Origin: an uncultured Lachnospiraceae bacterium
Lineage (GTDB): Bacteria; Bacillota; Clostridia; Lachnospirales; Lachnospiraceae
Length of the DNA stretch: 49,283 bases
Reading direction: 5' to 3'
Assembly: GCA_905234525.1 (NCBI GenBank)
Contig: CAJOIL010000001.1
Location: 37,992 to 87,274 of the forward strand
Shown here: positions 1 to 7,869 of the stretch, in pieces
Layout: the number at the start of each line of letters is the position of its first letter
Numbering within the stretch: the stretch's first letter is position 1
Made by a program: the position numbers and the translations under genes
Notes under the pieces: model-generated
Seen by the model: the letters and a program-made list of their open reading frames with translations, nothing else
Database searches by the model: none
What the model was told of the DNA's origin: nothing

Positions 1-24
1 CTGTCGCGCGAGTGTCACTAAAAT

Positions 25-53
25 TTGACTTAATATATTCCGCGTGGTATACT
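25..53 (+). promoter_or_regulatory. sigma-A-type promoter, TTGACT-N17-TATACT with extended -10 (TGG)
   Basis: TTGACT at 25-30, 17-nt spacer, TATACT at 48-53 preceded by TGG; upstream of the CDS at 94. Confidence 0.7.
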
Positions 54-93
54 ATACATGTAAAAGAGTACGTATTTAAAAGGAGTGATGATT

Positions 94-867
94 ATGGCAG
101 TTTCATGGGATTCTAATTCGATGTCGACGTTGTTCTCAAGCTTACCGTCATCTAATAAGGGATTCTTTGGTACAGGCTCGTCTAGTACCAATATGTTGTC
201 TGATTATTACAGCATTAAGAACGGTTCGTATGGCAAGCTAATGAAGGCTTACTATTCACAGCAGACTGAGTCGATTAAGAGTTCAACTAAGACTGACAAG
301 ACAGATACTACCGATAAGACCAATAAGAATGCTTCGGCAACTACTACAGCCGCTACTGTGGCTAAGGATGTTAAGAGTGCAGCTGATACTCTTAAGACAA
401 GTGCTGATGCAATGCTTGATTCTAAGCTCTACGACAAGGTTGAATCGACAGATGACAAGGGTAATAAGACATCGGCAGTTGATACCGATAAAGTATTTAA
501 GGCGGCATCTGATTTCGTAGATTCTTATAATAACATGATTGATAAGGCATCTAAGTCAGATAACAGAACGGTTCAGTCTAATGTTTCATCGATGAATAAC
601 TACAGCAGGGTTAACTCTAAAGCTTTATCAGAGATGGGAATTACGATTGGTAGCGATAATAAACTGTCAATTGATGAGGACAAATTCAAAAAAGCTGACA
701 TGAATGATGTACAATCAATGTTTGGTGCAAGAGGTGGCTTCGGATATCAGGTTAGTGCGCTTGCAACCTCGGCATCCTTTGCGGCAAGTAATTCATTTAC
801 AACAGGTTATAACAACACAGGTACGTGGAATTCAGCAAGTGCATCATCGTTTTTCGATGCGGTATAG
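94..867 (+). CDS. FliD C-terminal-domain-like flagellar-associated protein, small
   Basis: AGGAG at 81-85 supports ATG at 94 rather than 85; C-terminal part (VDSYNNMID...LGIT-like MGITIGSDNKLSIDEDKFKKA...VQSMF) resembles FliD_C. Confidence 0.6.
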   Translation: MAVSWDSNSMSTLFSSLPSSNKGFFGTGSSSTNMLSDYYSIKNGSYGKLMKAYYSQQTESIKSSTKTDKTDTTDKTNKNASATTTAATVAKDVKSAADTLKTSADAMLDSKLYDKVESTDDKGNKTSAVDTDKVFKAASDFVDSYNNMIDKASKSDNRTVQSNVSSMNNYSRVNSKALSEMGITIGSDNKLSIDEDKFKKADMNDVQSMFGARGGFGYQVSALATSASFAASNSFTTGYNNTGTWNSASASSFFDAV

Positions 868-894
868 CTAAAGTTTGAATTGACATTATAATGG

Positions 895-927
895 CCTTAG
901 TAGATAATAATATCTACTAAGGTTTTT
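895..927 (+). terminator. Rho-independent terminator
   Basis: Perfect 12-bp stem CCTTAGTAGATA/TATCTACTAAGG, 4-nt loop, followed by TTTTTT. Confidence 0.9.
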
Positions 928-944
928 TAATAAGGAGAAAGCAT

Positions 945-1658
945 ATGGAACAATTATCAATTGCTAAGGAATTATCGAACAACTCGTATCCCGGACGAGG
1001 AATTATTATGGGTAAATCCCCTAACGGTAAATATGCTGTAACTGCATATTTTATTATGGGAAGAAGTGCCAACAGTCGCAATCGTATCTTTGTAGAGGAT
1101 GGTGAGGGTATTAGGACACAGGCTTTTGATGAGTCTAAGGTAGAAGACCCAAGCCTTATTATTTATGCGCCTGTTCGAGTACTTGGTAATAAGACTATTG
1201 TAACTAACGGAGATCAGACTGATACAATCTATGAAGGAATGGATAAGCAACAGACATTTGAGCAATCTCTTCGCATTCGTGAGTTTGAGCCCGACGGCCC
1301 TAACTTTACACCTCGTATCTCAGGCATAATGCATATAGATAACGGCAAATATAATTATGCAATGTCAATTCTTAAGAGTAACAACGGTGATGACAGCTCA
1401 TGTAACAGATATACATTTGCCTATGAGAATCCCAAGAACGGTGAAGGCCGCTTCATACATACATATATGGGAGACGGTGCTCCGCTTCCAAGCTATGAGG
1501 GCGAGCCGAAGCTTATCGACATCGCAGATGATATTGATGAGTATACCAATCTGTTATGGGATAATCTTAATGAGGATAATAAGGTGTCGATCTTCGTTAG
1601 ATACATCGATATAGCGGGAGGCAATTATGATACAAGAATTGTTAACAAGAATGTCTAG
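945..1658 (+). CDS. IMP cyclohydrolase, PurO-like family
   Basis: N-terminus NNSYPGRGIIMGKSPNGKYAVTAYFIMGRSANSRNRIF is typical of the IMP cyclohydrolase-like family; adjacent to AICARFT gene. Confidence 0.85.
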   Translation: MEQLSIAKELSNNSYPGRGIIMGKSPNGKYAVTAYFIMGRSANSRNRIFVEDGEGIRTQAFDESKVEDPSLIIYAPVRVLGNKTIVTNGDQTDTIYEGMDKQQTFEQSLRIREFEPDGPNFTPRISGIMHIDNGKYNYAMSILKSNNGDDSSCNRYTFAYENPKNGEGRFIHTYMGDGAPLPSYEGEPKLIDIADDIDEYTNLLWDNLNEDNKVSIFVRYIDIAGGNYDTRIVNKNV

Positions 1659-1662
1659 ATTG

Positions 1663-1733
1663 CTTCGCACGGAGGCAATAGAACTCCGGAGCGATTTTCT
1701 ATAGAGCTCGAGTTACTATTGCGTAGTGCGAAG
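1663..1733. repeat. two-tier intergenic hairpin
   Basis: CTTCGCAC(1663-1670)/GTGCGAAG(1726-1733) enclosing GCAATAG-AACTC/GAGTT-A-CTATTGC. Confidence 0.8.
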
Positions 1734-1762
1734 TGCATATAATAGTATTAGGAGGAACAATT

Positions 1763-2941
1763 ATGAAGGAATTAGAATTAAAATACGGCTGTAATCCCAA
1801 TCAGAAGCCCTCACGCATCTACATGGAAGATGGCGAGCTTCCGATTAAGGTATTAAGCGGCAAGCCCGGCTATATTAACTTTTTAGATGCTTTTAACGGA
1901 TGGCAGCTTGTTAAGGAGCTTAAGAAGGCAACAGGTCTTCCGGCTGCTACATCATTTAAGCATGTATCACCCGCCGGCGCCGCAGTCGGACTTCCTTTAT
2001 CTGATGTAGAGAAGAAGATTTATTGGGTAGATGACATGGACTTTGAATTTACCCCGTTGGCAAATGCTTATGCAAGAGCCAGGGGAGCTGACAGAATGTC
2101 ATCATTCGGTGATTTTATTTCGCTGTCTGATGTGTGTGATAAGGAGACTGCGCTTATTATTAAGAGAGAAGTTTCAGATGGTGTTATTGCGCCGGGTTAT
2201 ACCGATGAAGCGCTTGAGGTTCTTAAGACCAAGAAGAACGGCAATTACAATGTTATTGAGATAGATCCTGATTTTGTTCCTAATGCAACAGAACGCAAGG
2301 AGGTATTCGGTATTACATTTGAACAGGGAAGGAATGAGCTTAATATTGATGATGATTTCTTCTCAAATATAGTAACCGATAATAAGGACTTAACTAAGCA
2401 AGCGAAGATTGACCTTGCAATTGCAATGATTACGCTTAAGTATACACAGTCTAACTCTGTATGCTACACTAAGGATGGTCAGGCAATCGGTATCGGCGCC
2501 GGACAGCAATCTCGTATTCACTGTACACGTCTTGCCGGAAGCAAGGCAGACAATTGGTGGCTTCGTCAATCACCTCAGGTTCTCAACCTGCCTTTTAAGG
2601 ATGATGTTAAGAGGGTTGACAGAGATAATGCAATTGACTTATACATCGGTGAAGATTACATGGATATATTGTCTGATGGAGCTTGGGAAAATGTGTTTAC
2701 ATCTAAGCCGGATGTATTTGCAAAGGAAGACAAAAGAGCATGGCTTGATAAGCTAGAGGGAGTTGCGCTCGGAAGCGATGCATTCTTCCCGTTCGGAGAT
2801 AATATTGAAAGAGCGCACAGAAGCGGTGTTAAGTATGTTGCAGAACCGGGTGGCTCAATCAGAGATGATAATGTTATTGAGACATGTAACAAATACAACA
2901 TGGTAATGGCATTTACAGGGTTAAGACTGTTCCATCACTAG
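1763..2941 (+). CDS. phosphoribosylaminoimidazolecarboxamide formyltransferase (stand-alone AICARFT)
   Basis: MKELELKYGCNPNQKPSRIYM...SFKHVSPAGAAVG motif; AGGAGG at 1750 supports ATG at 1763. Confidence 0.93.
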   Translation: MKELELKYGCNPNQKPSRIYMEDGELPIKVLSGKPGYINFLDAFNGWQLVKELKKATGLPAATSFKHVSPAGAAVGLPLSDVEKKIYWVDDMDFEFTPLANAYARARGADRMSSFGDFISLSDVCDKETALIIKREVSDGVIAPGYTDEALEVLKTKKNGNYNVIEIDPDFVPNATERKEVFGITFEQGRNELNIDDDFFSNIVTDNKDLTKQAKIDLAIAMITLKYTQSNSVCYTKDGQAIGIGAGQQSRIHCTRLAGSKADNWWLRQSPQVLNLPFKDDVKRVDRDNAIDLYIGEDYMDILSDGAWENVFTSKPDVFAKEDKRAWLDKLEGVALGSDAFFPFGDNIERAHRSGVKYVAEPGGSIRDDNVIETCNKYNMVMAFTGLRLFHH

Positions 2942-2948
2942 GAAAGAG

Positions 2949-3054
2949 TATACAATGTGTTTAGAGCAGCTTATACGGAATGTAGTCCCTAACGCTTGAG
3001 TAAAATTGTACGGGACTACATTTTATATAAGCTGCGTTCAGAACACTATGTATT
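2949..3054. repeat. long imperfect inverted repeat / hairpin element
   Basis: GCAGCTTATA(2966-2975)/TATAAGCTGC(3026-3035), TGTAGTCCC(2981-2989)/GGGACTACA(3012-3020), with imperfect outer pairing of ATACAATGTGTTTAGA with TTCAGAACACTATGTATT. Confidence 0.75.
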
Positions 3055-3137
3055 TTATTTATAAGAGTTCATGTTATTCATTAATGTGACTTTGATGTGT
3101 TTATATTAATTGAGATAAATGTATAGGAGATTATATA

Positions 3138-4856
3138 ATGCACGAAAATGAATTACGAGAAAATCGAATTGAAGAAAAGAGTATGACAATCTATAAGGCA
3201 ATGCAGGATATTATGGCAGGGAAGTATGTTATACCTGCATTTCAAAGATCGTATGTATGGTCATTGCCTCAAATAGAAAAATTATGGGATTCAATTTTGC
3301 TTGGATATCCTATTGCTACTTTTTTGTATTGGCATTTGGATGATAATAATGTTGATGACGAAACTACTTTTTGTCAATTTATTTCTGATGTTACATTTAA
3401 TACTTCTAAAGTGGCAGATGGAATCAAATATAAACTAACAAATATAAAAACTTCCATATCAGATATAGGTGTTCTTGATGGACAACAAAGATTAACATCA
3501 TTGTTTATATCCTTGTATGGAAATGTGTACATGCGACCTAAAAATGCAAGAAAGAGAACAGGTCCAAGAGATCACATGAAACTACTGATTGATCTTAATA
3601 AAAAATATGAAAGATCGGAAGATGTTGGGGGTTATAACGAGAAGTCATATAACATTTTTTTCACCAAAAACGGAAGAGTTAATCCAACGCATTTTGAATT
3701 AAAAAAAATAATATCTGATGATTTTAGGGATGCTACAAAGAGACCGGCGGCAATTGAAGAAGCTATAAAGTATGTTCCTAATGATAGTAAGGAATATGCT
3801 AGGGAATTGTTGTTAAAACTTTATAGAAAAATATGTGAAGAAAAACTAATTAGATATACTGAAATATATAATATGAATCAAGATGATGCACTAGAAATCT
3901 TTATTCGTTTTAACAGTGGTGGAAAAGCATTAAAGAAATCGGAAATAACGATGTCTATTTTGGAAGTTCATTGGCCGAGTGCAAGAGAGAATTTCAATCA
4001 GGTTTTAAATGGCGTATATGAAGACTTTGGAACGGATTTTATAATTAGAACTTCGCTTATGCTTTATGGAAGAGATGTAACGAAGTTTATAGTGACTCGC
4101 GAAATGGTAGAAAATCTTAAGAATGAATGGCGGAAGTTTAAAGATGCATTAGATAATCTTGAAAAAATGTTTGGGTATATGCATATTGATTTGAGAAGGT
4201 TTTCATCTTACTGGAACGTTTTAGTCCCTGTTATATATTATATATATCTCAATCCAAATGATTATATGAAATGTGCAAAAGGGGTAGAGGTGTACATTAC
4301 TCGTGCAATATTCTTTATTTATTTTAGATCCGGAACACCGGGGAAGCTTAAAGAGATGCAATCAAAAATTAATGAGTATAATTATGAAATTAATATAGAT
4401 ATGTTAAATACTATACCTGACCTTAGCGTTACCGAAGGAAAAATCGATGATTTAATGAATAGTGCTAAAAAGGGAACAAGGTTAGCTAATGAGGTACTAT
4501 ATTATACGAGCCGATTTTGGGTTAAACCCGGAGTTAAATATGAAGAAGATCACTTACATCCTAGTAATGAATTTGAGGGAATGCCTTATGGAATTTCAAC
4601 TGAAAAAATGAAACAATGGAGATCACTCAAAGATGATTTGCCGAATTTACATTTGCTTGAAGGAAGAAGTAATGCTAGTAAAAGTGATATGAGGTTGATT
4701 GATTACTATAATAGTATGAATAGTGAACAACAAAAGGTATTTTACGAACAAGCTTTGATACCTGAAAATGTATCACTTGAGCTAGAAAACTTTGAAGAGT
4801 TCTATAATGCTCGAAGGTTGATTTTAGAAAAAAAGATTCGTGAATTGATTTGTTAA
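3138..4856 (+). CDS. DUF262 domain protein with C-terminal HNH/DUF1524-like motif (GmrSD-like type IV restriction candidate)
   Basis: N-terminal IPAFQRSYVWSLPQIEKLWDSILLGYPI...VLDGQQRLTSL; C-terminal EEDHLHPSNEF...LPNLHLLEGRSNASKS resembling DUF1524 HNH. Confidence 0.8.
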   Translation: MHENELRENRIEEKSMTIYKAMQDIMAGKYVIPAFQRSYVWSLPQIEKLWDSILLGYPIATFLYWHLDDNNVDDETTFCQFISDVTFNTSKVADGIKYKLTNIKTSISDIGVLDGQQRLTSLFISLYGNVYMRPKNARKRTGPRDHMKLLIDLNKKYERSEDVGGYNEKSYNIFFTKNGRVNPTHFELKKIISDDFRDATKRPAAIEEAIKYVPNDSKEYARELLLKLYRKICEEKLIRYTEIYNMNQDDALEIFIRFNSGGKALKKSEITMSILEVHWPSARENFNQVLNGVYEDFGTDFIIRTSLMLYGRDVTKFIVTREMVENLKNEWRKFKDALDNLEKMFGYMHIDLRRFSSYWNVLVPVIYYIYLNPNDYMKCAKGVEVYITRAIFFIYFRSGTPGKLKEMQSKINEYNYEINIDMLNTIPDLSVTEGKIDDLMNSAKKGTRLANEVLYYTSRFWVKPGVKYEEDHLHPSNEFEGMPYGISTEKMKQWRSLKDDLPNLHLLEGRSNASKSDMRLIDYYNSMNSEQQKVFYEQALIPENVSLELENFEEFYNARRLILEKKIRELIC

Positions 4857-4869
4857 GACGGTAATAACT

Positions 4870-4900
4870 CCCCACAGCGTATAGCGGTGGGGGATTTTTT
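4870..4900 (+). terminator. Rho-independent terminator after DUF262 gene
   Basis: CCCCAC(4870-4875)/GTGGGG(4887-4892) followed by T run. Confidence 0.8.
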
Positions 4901-4903
4901 GTG

Positions 4904-4931
4904 TTGACATATATCAGTAAACTGATATAAT
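4904..4931 (+). promoter_or_regulatory. promoter TTGACA-N16-TATAAT overlapping a palindromic operator
   Basis: TTGACA 4904-4909 and TATAAT 4926-4931; palindrome 4910-4929 sits between and over them. Confidence 0.85.
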
Positions 4932-4954
4932 ATAAATATATCAATATACTGATA
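4912..4954. promoter_or_regulatory. tandem operator half-site pair (TATCAGTAAACTGATA and TATCAATATACTGATA)
   Basis: Two 16-bp near-identical palindromic sites, 4912-4927 and 4939-4954, immediately upstream of the XRE gene. Confidence 0.8.
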
Positions 4955-4966
4955 CAAGGAGTTATT

Positions 4967-5506
4967 ATGTTAATAGACTATTTGCAGGACAATAATATTA
5001 GTATATATGAATTGAGTAAAGACAGCGGTATAGCTTACAGTACCTTACATAACATTGCTACCGGCAAGCAACATATTGACAGATGTAGCGTAGGACACCT
5101 TAAGCGTATCGCTGATTGTCTGTCGATGACTATAGACAGGTGTTATGAGATATGCAGAGTGTATACAGCCAATGATTTTGAACTATTTAAGAGCAATGTG
5201 TGTCATGATGTCAAGAGAAGAGGGGATTTAGGATTTATCGGTTATATGATTGAATCGGATGACATAATGATTAATTGGGAGAATGAGAGGAAAGAGCAGG
5301 CAATGTACCTACTGTCTATGCTTGATTATTTATCCAATATTAATGATATCCCTCTTGCCAATAGATATGACAATATTAGACAGTATAGAATCGAGCCTCC
5401 TATTGTACCCTTATCAGTTAAGATGAGTGATGCTAATTTTGATAATTCAATTAAGGAATTCAGAGATCATGGGATAATTGAGGGGGATATAAGGGATGTA
5501 TGCTAA
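4967..5506 (+). CDS. XRE-family HTH regulator, probable antitoxin/autoregulator
   Basis: NISIYELSKDSGIAYSTLHNIATGKQHIDRCSVGHLKRIADCL HTH; SD AAGGAG; overlaps downstream NTase gene by 11 nt. Confidence 0.82.
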   Translation: MLIDYLQDNNISIYELSKDSGIAYSTLHNIATGKQHIDRCSVGHLKRIADCLSMTIDRCYEICRVYTANDFELFKSNVCHDVKRRGDLGFIGYMIESDDIMINWENERKEQAMYLLSMLDYLSNINDIPLANRYDNIRQYRIEPPIVPLSVKMSDANFDNSIKEFRDHGIIEGDIRDVC

Positions 5507-6215
5507 GACGTTAGACCGTAGTATCATCAATAATGCGCTTAATCTGTTAAGTAAAGATATCAAGAAGACATATGGTCGTAAAGCAGTGGTTGAGATAGTA
5601 ATTGTTGGAGGTGCATCTATTACGCTTAATTACTCTTTTAGGCAAGGAACGACTGATATTGACGCCCTTGTATCTGATGGCTTGTATTCTATCAAGGAAT
5701 CCGTGTACAGAGTTGCAGAAAAGATTGGTCTTCCGGATGACTGGCTTAATAACGATTTTACCAAGACGTCATCATACTCTAGAAGACTTATTGGTTGTAG
5801 TACCTATTATAAGACGTATAATCAGGTACTACATGTTAGAGTTGTTAAGAATGAGTATCTTATTGCAACTAAGCTTGTATCGGCTCGTAAGTACAAGAAT
5901 GACTTGTCGGATATTGTAGGCATTATAAATGAGAATCCTAAGATTACACGCAAAATGATAGAATCAGCAGTCACAGAGATATACGGTGATGTATCTTATG
6001 TGGATAGTGAGATGTGGGACTTTCTTGATAATTGTTTTGATAATCATTCAATTAATGATTATCGCAATATATCTTTAATGGAACTTAACAATAAGAGTAA
6101 GCTTGTGCATTTTGAGGCAGAGAATGAAGATGTACTTCGTAAGGATAATGTTGATGAAATTATTAAACTACTGAATGAAAAGGGTTTTGCTTCAGACGAC
6201 AAGGAACTTCCTTGA
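5496..6215 (+). CDS. nucleotidyltransferase-fold protein (DUF6036/AbiEii-like), probable toxin partner
   Basis: VVEIVIVGGASITLNYSFRQGTTDIDAL NTase GG/DxD-like motif; overlaps the XRE gene. Confidence 0.75.
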   Translation: MYAKTLDRSIINNALNLLSKDIKKTYGRKAVVEIVIVGGASITLNYSFRQGTTDIDALVSDGLYSIKESVYRVAEKIGLPDDWLNNDFTKTSSYSRRLIGCSTYYKTYNQVLHVRVVKNEYLIATKLVSARKYKNDLSDIVGIINENPKITRKMIESAVTEIYGDVSYVDSEMWDFLDNCFDNHSINDYRNISLMELNNKSKLVHFEAENEDVLRKDNVDEIIKLLNEKGFASDDKELP

Positions 6216-7445
6216 CAGTTCCGAAGTAACTTCTTTATTAGTCTTATTAGCAAGGATTATATTATAGATTCTTGTGGCGCCTATGTCTGTTGATATTAGC
6301 TTTAAGACTGATGAATTATCATATGATGATTCTTTGAAGCTATATTCCAAAGCGTCATTATATGAAGTGAAGAAGGGGAGAGTACAGTTATCCTTAATAT
6401 CAGACATAAGCTTAGAACCGTTATTATTGAAGCCAAGTATATAGATATACGGTATATAAGGGACTATCCTGCCGTCAATTTCTTCATAGAGGTCACAAGT
6501 TAGGCCAAGAAGAATATGACAGAGAGTTCTTGATATTCGTGCTTCCGTGATATTTTTGCTTTTGATAAGACTACGAAATGAAGTAAGATTTATGAAGTTA
6601 TGAAGCTCGTTATTTATTCTGTTGGATAAATCCTCATTACAATCCTTGTATGCTGTAAGATTATCCTGTAGTAATTTGTATCCCAGCATAAGGGATACAT
6701 CATCAGGATATAAGAATGTGTTATCACTATAGAACTTTTTGTAGCTACTATACGCCTTATCAGGCACAGTATCCTTAATAGTATCAATGCTGCCACATTT
6801 AATAGCTTCTCTTATTGCGCTTGCACTTGCAATATTTCCGGCTATAGTATTATCGTTATAAGATGCGCCCACACGCTTCATACATACAGGGGTAATGTTA
6901 CTTTTTAGAAGCTTAATAGCCTTGATATATTCAATGGCAAGTATGTTGTTGGAGCCGCTTAGTAATTCATGTATTGTATTACTATAGGTATCGGGCAGCC
7001 TGTCAGCTATTGCCCTTTCTCTTGCAAAAGGGAAGCTCAGCCCTTGACGTAAGGATAGATTTAGGACTTCTTTGTATGCGATGTCTTCAGACAATTCAAT
7101 ATCAGATATGTCCGATAAAAGTCCCATATTATTGTCTTCGGCGGAGAATAGAAGAGTATCAACAATGCCAAGTGAATCAAGCAGCTTAACACCGCCGAAT
7201 GCATAGCCCATAGAAGAATCGGTGGCGGCATTGACGGGGATTTGTATAACAAGATCGACGCCCATTTTAAGTGCAATTTCAGCGCGGTCATATTTGGATA
7301 ACAGAGCTACCTCACCACGCTGTGTATAATCAGGACTTAGCGCAACAACTATATAGTCGGCGTTAAGCGTATTCCTTGCATAATCGATTTGTAATTTATG
7401 TCCGTTGTGAAATGGATTGTATTCCGCTATAATTCCCGTAACCAT
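6192..7445 (-). CDS. tmcAL: tRNA(Met) cytidine acetate ligase (TmcAL/YlbM family)
   Basis: MVTGIIAEYNPFHNGHKLQIDYAR...DYIVVALSPDYTQRGEVALLSKYDRAEIAL. Confidence 0.92.
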   Translation of the reverse strand: MVTGIIAEYNPFHNGHKLQIDYARNTLNADYIVVALSPDYTQRGEVALLSKYDRAEIALKMGVDLVIQIPVNAATDSSMGYAFGGVKLLDSLGIVDTLLFSAEDNNMGLLSDISDIELSEDIAYKEVLNLSLRQGLSFPFARERAIADRLPDTYSNTIHELLSGSNNILAIEYIKAIKLLKSNITPVCMKRVGASYNDNTIAGNIASASAIREAIKCGSIDTIKDTVPDKAYSSYKKFYSDNTFLYPDDVSLMLGYKLLQDNLTAYKDCNEDLSNRINNELHNFINLTSFRSLIKSKNITEARISRTLCHILLGLTCDLYEEIDGRIVPYIPYIYILGFNNNGSKLMSDIKDNCTLPFFTSYNDALEYSFKESSYDNSSVLKLISTDIGATRIYNIILANKTNKEVTSELSRKFLVV

Positions 7446-7492
7446 ACTATTATTCTAGCATATTTATTATAATAATGATATGATTAGTAATG

Positions 7493-7635
7493 TGAGACTG
7501 TCCGAGAACTCATTGCAGCGAAAATTAATCCCCACTTTGCCCGATAATCTTGCCTAATTCAGTCAACGATGTTCCACATCGCCTCCCTCATTAGGCTTTA
7601 TTCTCTTCACTACAAGCAGTTTTAGGACAGCCTCA
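7493..7635. mobile_element. MITE-like element with imperfect terminal inverted repeats and nested internal hairpins
   Basis: TGAGACTGTCC(7493-7503)/GGACAGCCTCA(7625-7635), 1 mismatch; internal GCCTAAT/ATTAGGC (7552-7558/7590-7596) and CGATGT/ACATCG (7567-7572/7576-7581). Confidence 0.5.
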
Positions 7636-7790
7636 TGTTAAATAATAGTGGCATAGGAGGAGCTAATGATGAAAAAGTAAGTGAGATTGAGGTTGGTATG
7701 CAAAATTCCGGGTTGGCCACAAGCTTGGCGAATAGGCTCTGAATCGATAATAATAATTATAATATATTTGATTAGTCAAGATACATAATG

Positions 7791-7826
7791 TACAATATAG
7801 TATATTGTACAATATACTATATTGTA
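7791..7826. promoter_or_regulatory. perfect 36-bp palindrome containing two nested palindromes
   Basis: TACAATATAGTATATTGTACAATATACTATATTGTA equals its own reverse complement; sub-palindromes at 7790-7810 and 7808-7826. Confidence 0.9.
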
Positions 7827-7869
7827 TAAGAGTTAAGAAGGTATTGATGAATATATAAAAGGATACGCT

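Noticed and set aside
329-520. Nested 63-aa plus-strand ORF within the FliD_C-like gene
   Set aside because: Out-of-frame shadow ORF without SD
4675-4944. 89-aa minus-strand ORF at the DUF262 gene end
   Set aside because: Covers the terminator and promoter/operator region, no SD, no family resemblance
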